This document shows positions 6,262 to 11,733 of a DNA stretch of 11,733 bases, one piece after another; the stretch's first letter is position 1, and each line of letters opens with the position of its first letter. Under the pieces are notes generated by a model. That model was not told where the DNA came from and did no database searches. It saw only the letters and a program-made list of their open reading frames with translations. The position numbers and the translations under genes are program-made. Source of the DNA: JACVCK01 sp041940385 (GTDB taxonomy: Bacteria; Planctomycetota; Phycisphaerae; Phycisphaerales; UBA1924); assembly GCA_041940385.1 (NCBI GenBank), contig JBGTSD010000096.1:1-11733 (forward strand). The letters are read 5' to 3'.

Positions 6262-8028
6262 ATGCAAGAGTTCAACAACCTGCTCGGGCGCATCAACGGG
6301 GTGATCTGGCACGACATCGTGCTGTACCTGGTGCTCGCGGTGGGCGTGCTGTTCACGGTCTGGAGCGGGTTCTGTCAGTACCGCTCGCTGACGCACGGCG
6401 TGGCGGTGGCCCGGGGCAAGTACGACGACAAGGCGGACCCCGGCGCGATCAATCACTTCCAGGCGCTCTCGACGGCGCTGTCGGCGACGGTGGGTCTGGG
6501 CAACATCGCGGGCGTGGCCGTGGCGATCTCGCTGGGCGGCCCGGGCGCGGTGTTCTGGATGTGGATGGTCGGCCTCGTGGGCATGGCGCTCAAGACGACG
6601 GAAGTCAGCTTGGCGATGCTCTACCGCAACACGGACAACCCGGACGAGCCGCACGGCGGCGCGATGTGGGTCGCGAGCAAGGGCTTCGCGAAGATGGGGC
6701 TGGGCTGGTTCGGCAAGATCGTCGGCGGGATCTTCTGCATCACGGTGATCATCTCGGCGATCACCGGCGGCAACATGTTCCAGGCCTGGAACGTCGGCAT
6801 CATCACGGAGACCTACTTCCGCGTCCCCGAGCAGGCGTCGGGCATCATCCTGACGATCCTCGTCGGGCTCGTCATCCTCGGCGGCATCAAGCGCATCGGC
6901 GCGGTGACGGGACGGCTGGTGCCGTTCATGTGCGCGATCTATCTCCTCGCGGCCTGCTACGTGCTGGCGCAGGAGTTCGGGCGCATCCCCGAGATGCTCG
7001 TGCTGATCGTCAAGAGCGCCTTCAACCCGATCGAGGCGGAGAACGCGTTCCTCGGCGGCACGGCCGGCTACGCGTTCCTCTGGGGCATGAAGCGGGCCCT
7101 GTTCTCGAACGAAGCGGGCCAGGGCTCGAGCCCGATCGCCCACTCCGCGGCGAAGACGGACGAGCCGGTGCGCGAGGGCATCCTCGCCGGGCTCGAGCCG
7201 TTCGTGGACACGATCGTGGTCTGCACGCTGACGACGCTGGTGGTGCTGCTGAGCGGCGCGTGGAACCGCGGACCGGAGGCGCACTTCCGCGAGGCGCCCG
7301 CGATCGTCGAGTCGTCGCCGGCGGGGTCCAACGGCGTGGCGATGTGGACGCTCGAGACGCTCGAAGTGCCGGACAAGAACCCGGATTCCTCGAAGATCAA
7401 CGGCGCGTGGCAGCCGCTGGACACGGTGTTCGTGCTGATCCAGGCGGACCTCGATCCGAACACGGGACGCGAGCTCCGCCGGCTGACCGGGCAGATCGTG
7501 AGCACGGAGGACGGCGGGACGAGGATCAACTGGAATCCGTATCCGAGCGTGAAGACGCCGCAGGTGGTGCTGGAGGCGGACGGCCGGGCGGGGCTCTACA
7601 ACGATCTTGTCGGCGCCGCGTTGACCGGGCACGCGTTCGATCGCGTCACGCCGGGCATGGGCAAGTGGATCGTGACGGTGGCGTGCTGGCTGTTCGCGGT
7701 GTCCACGATGATCTCGTGGTCGTACTACGGCGAGCAGGGCGTGGTGTTCCTCGCGGGCTCGAAGGGGGTCATCCCGTACCGGTTGATCTACTGCGCGCTG
7801 ATCCTCGTCGCGACGGCGGGCATCGTCCGCACGGATCACGAGCTGGACAATCTCACGGCGCTCGGCACGGGCGTCATGCTGTGGGCCAACATCCCGATCA
7901 TGCTGATCTTCGGCTATCAGGCGATGCGCGCGTACAAGCTGTACATCGGCCGCCTGAAGCGCGGCGAGCTGCATCCGCACGCGGCGCCGCCGTTCACGGA
8001 CGTGGTCGAGGGCAAGGACGTCAAGTGA
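6262..8028 (+). CDS. Alanine/glycine:cation symporter, AGCS family, with extra insertion
   Basis: This is a sodium- or proton-coupled importer of small neutral amino acids in the inner membrane. ATG 6262 was chosen because GGAGAAGGA sits just before it and the sequence becomes membrane-like at once; the open frame extends further upstream but that part is Ala/Arg-rich. It has 588 residues, against roughly 450-550 in the family. Family signatures are TALSATVGLGNIAGVAVAI then GGPGAVFWMW (70-101), HGGAMW, and RALFSNEAGQGSSPIAHSAA (277-296), followed by EPFVDTIVVCTLTTLVVLLS (312-331). The surplus is a polar insertion at residues 334-450, between that membrane segment and GAALTGHAF, where most relatives have a short loop. 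After it the normal family sequence resumes (LFAVSTMISWSYYGEQ, 477-492) with the last membrane segments. Its solute cannot be told from sequence. It stands alone as a transcription unit ending in the terminator at 8054. Confidence 0.92.
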   Translation: MQEFNNLLGRINGVIWHDIVLYLVLAVGVLFTVWSGFCQYRSLTHGVAVARGKYDDKADPGAINHFQALSTALSATVGLGNIAGVAVAISLGGPGAVFWMWMVGLVGMALKTTEVSLAMLYRNTDNPDEPHGGAMWVASKGFAKMGLGWFGKIVGGIFCITVIISAITGGNMFQAWNVGIITETYFRVPEQASGIILTILVGLVILGGIKRIGAVTGRLVPFMCAIYLLAACYVLAQEFGRIPEMLVLIVKSAFNPIEAENAFLGGTAGYAFLWGMKRALFSNEAGQGSSPIAHSAAKTDEPVREGILAGLEPFVDTIVVCTLTTLVVLLSGAWNRGPEAHFREAPAIVESSPAGSNGVAMWTLETLEVPDKNPDSSKINGAWQPLDTVFVLIQADLDPNTGRELRRLTGQIVSTEDGGTRINWNPYPSVKTPQVVLEADGRAGLYNDLVGAALTGHAFDRVTPGMGKWIVTVACWLFAVSTMISWSYYGEQGVVFLAGSKGVIPYRLIYCALILVATAGIVRTDHELDNLTALGTGVMLWANIPIMLIFGYQAMRAYKLYIGRLKRGELHPHAAPPFTDVVEGKDVK

Positions 8029-8053
8029 CGGCCTTGATCGAGTAGCGCTCTCA

Positions 8054-8085
8054 CGCCCCGGGACGGAAGCGTCCCGGGGCGTTTT
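8054..8085 (+). terminator. Intrinsic (Rho-independent) terminator after the symporter gene
   Basis: A perfect 12-bp GC-rich stem, CGCCCCGGGACG (8054-8065) and CGTCCCGGGGCG (8070-8081), closes on the tetraloop GAAG and runs straight into TTTT (8082-8085). It starts 25 bases after the symporter stop codon. The T-run is short, but the stem is very stable. The end of the structure touches the start of the next gene. Confidence 0.88.
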
Positions 8086-8087
8086 GC

Positions 8088-8732
8088 ATGGATGTCTGGC
8101 GGTCGATCTGCGACGGCGCCGCGGAAGGGCTGCGCGAGGAGGCGGCGCGTCGCGACGCGGAGCAGTCGCCCTACGGCGTGGATGCGCTGGACGAGGTGTC
8201 GCTGCACCCCTTGCTGGCGTCGGGGATCGAGACGACGGGCTGTCGCGTGCTGCGCGAGCAGCGCCTGCCGCGCGGGAGGGGGAAGTCAAAGAGGAGCGAG
8301 GGCGAACGGTGCGATCTGGTCGTGCTGCCGGAGGGCGAGGACGCGCTGGTGGACCCGCTCATGGCGGGGACGCTTTTCGGCGATCGCGGCGCCGCGCCGG
8401 AGGAGGCGGTGTGGCTGGAGGTCAAGGCGATCCACCAGCACGCGCTCGTGCAGGGCGTGGCGGGGCCGAACCCGCGGTACAGCGCGCTGTGGCTGCGGGA
8501 GGCGGTCGAGGACGTCGGGAAGCTGTCGCGCGAGTCCGCGCTGCTGCGCCGAGGGCTGCTGCTCGTCGCGTTCGCGGCGGACGAGCGCGTGCTCCAGCAT
8601 GATCTCGCGGCGTGGGCGCATCGGTGTCTGGACCGGGGTATTCCGATCAATTCCCCTGTGCGCACCACATTCCCGATCACGGAGCGGATCGGGAATCGGC
8701 TGTGCGCGGCGATCGTTGTGGAGGTGCGCTGA
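8088..8732 (+). CDS. Unknown protein, possible PD-(D/E)XK nuclease-like fold
   Basis: This 214-residue protein is not recognised by name. Its arrangement resembles the PD-(D/E)XK superfamily: a first helix, then VLREQRLP (Glu57), then GERCDLVVLP (Asp76), then VWLEVKAI with the Glu-x-Lys pair (Glu111, Lys113), then a helix EAVEDVGKLSRES of the kind that often follows the core. Family members include restriction and repair nucleases and many inactive relatives, so activity cannot be claimed. There is no signal peptide or membrane segment. ATG 8088 lies only two bases after the terminator T-run; the sole purine-rich ribosome-binding candidate, GGGGCG (8076-8081), is inside the terminator stem. 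A later start such as GTG 8178 is possible, but would remove the first helix. Its 3' end overlaps lpxB, tail to tail, by 56 bp. Conserved-looking hydrophobic pattern and GC-rich third positions support a real gene. Confidence 0.7.
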   Translation: MDVWRSICDGAAEGLREEAARRDAEQSPYGVDALDEVSLHPLLASGIETTGCRVLREQRLPRGRGKSKRSEGERCDLVVLPEGEDALVDPLMAGTLFGDRGAAPEEAVWLEVKAIHQHALVQGVAGPNPRYSALWLREAVEDVGKLSRESALLRRGLLLVAFAADERVLQHDLAAWAHRCLDRGIPINSPVRTTFPITERIGNRLCAAIVVEVR

Positions 8733-9867
8733 GGAGCGCGAGGATCGCGTCCGCCGCTTCCGACGACGGGTGCATGCCGGAGAAAGGCGCGCAGACGAGC
8801 GTATCGAGATCGCGGCGCTGCTGGTTGCGGCCGGCGGCGTCGGCGAGGAGTCGCGACGCGGCGTCGGTGAAGGCGCTCGCACGCCCGGTGCAGGGGACGA
8901 ACTCGGGGACGATGCGCCTGCCCGCGATGAGGTTGGGGAGCGTGGCCGAGTGGGACTGAATGATCCAGCGGCCGAAGACCCAGTATTGCCACGGCGCGAT
9001 GTGGTAGACGAGGCACATCGGGGCACGGGCGCGCGCGAGCTGCAGCGAGACAGTCCCGCTGACGGCGAGGCAGAGATCGGCCCACCGTGCCGCGGCGTCG
9101 ACGGCGTCGTGCGCGAGGTGGAGGTTGGCCGGCCAGCCGCCGTGAAGCTCGGCGATGGCGCGGAGCTCACGCTCGGCGCGCTCGGAGGAGGCGGCGACGA
9201 CGGCGGCGGCGCCGGGATGCTCCGCGGTGAGCCGCGCGAGGGTGCGCAGGAGGATGGGGAAGTTGTGCGACCACTCCTTGGCGCGCGAGCCGGGGAGGAG
9301 GGCGAGCTTCGGCCCCCCACTGCTCGCGGGGAACGTCGCGATCTGCGCGGCGATGGCGGCGTCGTCGATCGGGCGATCGAACATCGGGTGGCCGATGAAC
9401 TGCGCGCGCACGCCGCGGGTGGAGAACCACTCGGGCTCGAAGGGGAGGAGGCAGAGGACGAGGTCGGTGAGGCGCCGGAGCTTGTGGATGCGCCAGGAGG
9501 CCCAGGCCCACATCTGCGGCGCCGCGAGGTGAATGATGGGCGTGCTGCGCCTGCGCGTGAGCTTGCAGATGGGGAAGTTGGCGGCGGGTGAATCGACGGG
9601 GACGTGGAGGTCGATGGGGTTGGCCGTCAGCCAGGCGTCGATGCGTTTGTTGATGGCGAGGTGCTCGCGGATCTTCGCGAGGCCGGGGAGGCCCATCTGG
9701 GCGTCGTCGGTGGTGGATTCGACGAGCGTGGCGCCGGCGGCGCGCATCTTCGGGCCGCCGAAGGCGAGGATGCGCAGGTCGGGCCGGCGCGCGAGGAGTT
9801 CGCGGATGACGGGCGCGGCGAGGTTGTCGCCGCTGGGCTCGAAGGCGGTGAAGAGGATGGTGGGCAC
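8677..9867 (-). CDS. lpxB: Lipid-A-disaccharide synthase
   Basis: LpxB is a GT-B glycosyltransferase (family GT19) that joins UDP-2,3-diacylglucosamine and lipid X to form the lipid A disaccharide at the inner membrane. The 396 residues fit the family length (about 380). Visible motifs in order: AFEPSGDNLA (8-17, matching GEASGD), FGGPKMRAAG (36-45), VDSPAANF (91-98, with Asp92 matching the IDAPDFN aspartate), APQMWAWASWR (116-126), LLPFEPEWF then FIGHPMFD, LALLPGSRAKE (188-198), VSGTVSLQ (269-276) and LPNLIAGRRIVPEF (310-323). The start is GTG 9867 with no clear ribosome-binding site. Two departures are seen: the Asp-Phe-Asn of the IDAPDFN motif is changed, and the Glu that normally ends the SGTxxLE motif is Gln276. 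The last 20 residues are Pro/Ser/Arg-rich and lie in the overlap with the opposing gene. No other lpx gene is adjacent. Confidence 0.9.
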   Translation of the reverse strand: MPTILFTAFEPSGDNLAAPVIRELLARRPDLRILAFGGPKMRAAGATLVESTTDDAQMGLPGLAKIREHLAINKRIDAWLTANPIDLHVPVDSPAANFPICKLTRRRSTPIIHLAAPQMWAWASWRIHKLRRLTDLVLCLLPFEPEWFSTRGVRAQFIGHPMFDRPIDDAAIAAQIATFPASSGGPKLALLPGSRAKEWSHNFPILLRTLARLTAEHPGAAAVVAASSERAERELRAIAELHGGWPANLHLAHDAVDAAARWADLCLAVSGTVSLQLARARAPMCLVYHIAPWQYWVFGRWIIQSHSATLPNLIAGRRIVPEFVPCTGRASAFTDAASRLLADAAGRNQQRRDLDTLVCAPFSGMHPSSEAADAILALLSAPPQRSPRTADSRSAP

Positions 9868-9889
9868 GGGGGCTGGAAGCGTACTCGGT

Positions 9890-9949
9890 TCGCGGACTCT
9901 GGCACGGGATCCGCGATCCGACTCTTCGTCGCGGACTCCTCAGAGTCGG
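9890..9949. promoter_or_regulatory. Cluster of GACTC/GAGTC motifs between lpxB and aspS
   Basis: The 155-bp divergent gap between lpxB and aspS contains the 10-base direct repeat TCGCGGACTC at 9890-9899 and 9929-9938. It also has an 8-bp perfect inverted repeat, CCGACTCT (9918-9925) and AGAGTCGG (9942-9949). Together these place four GACTC/GAGTC pentamers within 53 bases. Such a cluster in a divergent control region may be a binding site for a regulator of one or both genes. No protein is known to bind it. Confidence 0.35.
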
Positions 9950-9964
9950 CTTCCGGGGGGGCGG

Positions 9965-9970
9965 TATACT
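9965..9970 (+). promoter_or_regulatory. Candidate -10 element for aspS
   Basis: TATACT at 9965-9970 matches the sigma-70 -10 consensus in five of six positions and stands out in a GC-rich gap. No good -35 lies 16-18 bases upstream, where the GAGTC motif sits instead. Transcription would start near 9977 and give a leader of about 45 bases before the aspS start codon. Confidence 0.4.
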
Positions 9971-10022
9971 CCCGGCCCTTCGGGGGGTGAGCACGCCCTT
10001 TTTTCCAGCGGAAAGCAGACTG

Positions 10023-11733
10023 ATGACCTGGCAATCCTCGTTCCGGCGGACGCATTCCTGCGGCGCGCTGCGTCCTTCGGACGCGGGCAAGACGGTGGTG
10101 GTCGCCGGCTGGGTGGATTCCCGGCGTGAGCACGGCGAGGCGCTGATCTTCATCGATCTGCGCGATCGCGAGGGGATCACGCAGCTCGTGTTCGACCTCG
10201 AGGACTGCCCGAAGGAGGTCGTGGACGCGGCGGAGCGGCTGCGCGGCGAGGACGTGATCGCGGTCACGGGAAACGTGCGAATGCGCGACGGCGGGCCGAA
10301 CCCGCGCCTCAAGACGGGCGAGATCGAGGTCGTCGTCGACAAGCTGACGGTGCTGAACAAGGCGCAGACGCCGCCCTTCCACCCGACGGACAAGGACTCG
10401 GTGCCGAACGAGGAGCTGCGGCTGAAGCACCGGTATCTGGACCTGCGCCGGCCGCGGATGCAGCAGATCCTGAGCACGCGGCATCGGGTGCTGCAGACGG
10501 CGCGTCGGTACTTCGACGAGAGCGGGTTCCTCGAGGTGGAGACGCCGGTGCTCTACAAGAGCACGCCGGAGGGCGCGCGGGAGTTCATCCTGCCGTCGCG
10601 CCTGCAGCCGGGACTGTGGTACGCGCTTCCCCAGAGCCCGCAGCTCTTCAAGCAGATCCTGATGATCGCGGGGTGCGATCGGTACATGCAGATCTGCCGC
10701 TGCTTCCGCGACGAGGACCCACGCGCGGATCGTCAGGCGGAGTTCAGCCAGATCGATCTCGAGATGTCCTTCGTGCAGCGCGAGGACGTGATGGCGATGA
10801 TGGAGGGCTTCGTCCGCCGGCTGTGGCGCGACGTCATGGGCGTGGACGTGCCGCCGCTGCAGCGGATGACGTACCAGGAGGCGATGGACCGGTTCGGCAT
10901 CGACCGTCCGGACACGCGCTACGGCCTCGAGATCGCGGACATCTCGGAGATTGCGCGGAAGACGGACTTCGGCGTGTTCCGCTCGGCGCTCGAGAAGAAG
11001 ACGGGCGTGGTGCGCGCGATCCGGGTGCCCGGCGGCGCGGAGAAGCTGACGCGCAAGATCACCGACGGCTACGGCGAGTACGTCAAGACCTTCGGCGCGG
11101 GCGGCGTGCCGGTGGTGAAGGTGACGGCGAACGGGTTCGAGACGGGCATCGCGAAGTTCCTCGAGCCGGTGCGCGCGGAGCTGACGGCGCAGCTCGGGCT
11201 GCAGCCGGGCGACGTCGTCCTGTTCGGCGCGGACGTGTACGCGGTGGCGGTCAAGGCGCTGGGCGAGCTGCGGCAGAAGGTCGCGCGGGACATGGGGATG
11301 GTGCCCGAGTGGGGGAAGATGTGGAACTTCCTCTGGGTGGTGGACTTCCCGATGTTCGCGCGGGACACGGAGACGAAGCGCTGGGTCGCGATGCACCATC
11401 CGTTCACGGCGCCGCGGGAGGATCAGCAGAAGGCGTTCGTCGATGCGGACCCGAACAACGAGGACGTGATCGGCTCGATGGTGAGCGCGGGCTACGACAT
11501 CGTGCTGAACGGGTCGGAGATCGCGGGCGGCTCGGTGCGTATCCACGACCCGGCGGTGCAGAGCAAGGTGTTCTCGCTGCTCGGGATGACGCCGGAGCAG
11601 GCGCAGGAGAAGTTCTCGTTCCTGCTCGAGGCGCTCAAGTACGGCGCGCCGCCGCACGCGGGCATCGCGTTCGGATTGGATCGCCTGATCATGCACATCT
11701 GCGGCACGGAGAACATCCGCGACGTGATCGCGT
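10023..11733 (+). CDS. aspS: Aspartyl-tRNA synthetase, bacterial type (3' end missing)
   Basis: This class II synthetase charges tRNA-Asp with aspartate in the cytoplasm. The frame from ATG 10023 stays open to the window edge: 570 codons are visible and probably about 20-30 are missing, judging from the family length near 590. The start is preceded by GGAAAG at 10010-10015. Domains in order: an OB-fold anticodon-binding domain (about 1-115), class II motif 1 around GFLEVETPVL (168-177), the catalytic stretch TPEGAREFILPSR, ALPQSPQLFKQ, motif 2 with CRCFRDEDPRADRQAEF (226-241), the bacterial GAD insertion (about 295-425), and motif 3 with GIAFGLDRLIMH (547-558). In the anticodon domain His37 (RREHG) and Gly91 match positions where non-discriminating AspRS enzymes carry His and Gly. 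The protein may therefore also charge tRNA-Asn. It is divergent from lpxB. Confidence 0.96.
   Translation, partial: MTWQSSFRRTHSCGALRPSDAGKTVVVAGWVDSRREHGEALIFIDLRDREGITQLVFDLEDCPKEVVDAAERLRGEDVIAVTGNVRMRDGGPNPRLKTGEIEVVVDKLTVLNKAQTPPFHPTDKDSVPNEELRLKHRYLDLRRPRMQQILSTRHRVLQTARRYFDESGFLEVETPVLYKSTPEGAREFILPSRLQPGLWYALPQSPQLFKQILMIAGCDRYMQICRCFRDEDPRADRQAEFSQIDLEMSFVQREDVMAMMEGFVRRLWRDVMGVDVPPLQRMTYQEAMDRFGIDRPDTRYGLEIADISEIARKTDFGVFRSALEKKTGVVRAIRVPGGAEKLTRKITDGYGEYVKTFGAGGVPVVKVTANGFETGIAKFLEPVRAELTAQLGLQPGDVVLFGADVYAVAVKALGELRQKVARDMGMVPEWGKMWNFLWVVDFPMFARDTETKRWVAMHHPFTAPREDQQKAFVDADPNNEDVIGSMVSAGYDIVLNGSEIAGGSVRIHDPAVQSKVFSLLGMTPEQAQEKFSFLLEALKYGAPPHAGIAFGLDRLIMHICGTENIRDVIA

Noticed and set aside
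5863..8289. Open frame of about 808 codons on the minus strand
   Set aside because: It is antisense to the symporter gene, rich in Arg, Ala, His and Asp with no recognisable domain, as expected for the opposite strand of a GC-rich gene. The true gene under it has clear family motifs.
8092..9591. Open frame of about 499 codons on the plus strand
   Set aside because: It overlaps the nuclease-like gene in another frame and lies antisense to lpxB. The translation is Arg/Cys/Ser-rich and then Gly/Glu-rich, without domain structure.
9627..11696. Open frame of about 689 codons on the minus strand
   Set aside because: It is an Arg/His/Leu-rich shadow of aspS and part of lpxB, both of which have strong motifs in their own frames.
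1..11733. Search by eye for tRNA genes, CRISPR repeats, insertion-sequence ends, riboswitches and phage genes
   Set aside because: No cloverleaf-like T-loop sequence, regularly spaced repeats, transposase motifs or known riboswitch cores were noticed. This is a reading by eye and weak RNA signals could be missed.

Overview
The window is high-GC DNA (strong G/C bias at third codon positions, long spurious open frames on both strands). It is most consistent with a Gram-negative bacterium of the Planctomycetota, probably Phycisphaerae. That placement is inferred from the GC content, the style of a very large secretin with a repeat-rich N-terminus, an lpxB gene (so an outer membrane with lipid A), and an AspRS that looks non-discriminating. 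No rRNA, tRNA, CRISPR array, transposase or phage gene was seen. It reads as ordinary chromosome rather than a mobile island.

Layout, left to right. (1) The 3' end of carA (1-413), whose visible amidotransferase motif has Gly where the catalytic Cys should be. (2) A 228-bp gap. (3) A secretin of about 1153 residues (642-4103): signal peptide, a long helical-repeat region, a coiled coil, an STN-like domain, an N-domain and the outer-membrane secretin barrel. (4) A STAS anti-anti-sigma protein (4237-4599) and an RsbW/SpoIIAB-like kinase (4643-5098), a partner-switching pair with a plausible promoter in front. (5) An unrecognised acidic 331-residue protein on the minus strand (5105-6100), convergent with the kinase and divergent from the next gene. 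(6) An AGCS-family alanine/glycine:cation symporter (6262-8028) with an unusual insertion of about 116 residues, ending in a textbook intrinsic terminator (8054-8085). (7) A 214-residue protein (8088-8732) with a possible PD-(D/E)XK nuclease-like arrangement. It starts two bases after that terminator and overlaps the next gene tail to tail by 56 bp. (8) lpxB on the minus strand (8677-9867). (9) A 155-bp divergent control region with clustered GACTC/GAGTC motifs. (10) aspS (10023 to the window edge), missing only its last residues.

The genes do not form one pathway. The clearest functional unit is the STAS/kinase pair, which probably controls a sigma factor or other target encoded elsewhere. 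The secretin and LpxB both concern the outer membrane but are not in one operon. I did not find a clearly new multi-gene system. The best leads are the CarA residue change, the insertion in the symporter, the repeat architecture of the secretin, the terminator/start-codon arrangement at 8054-8090, and the possible orphan nuclease-like protein.
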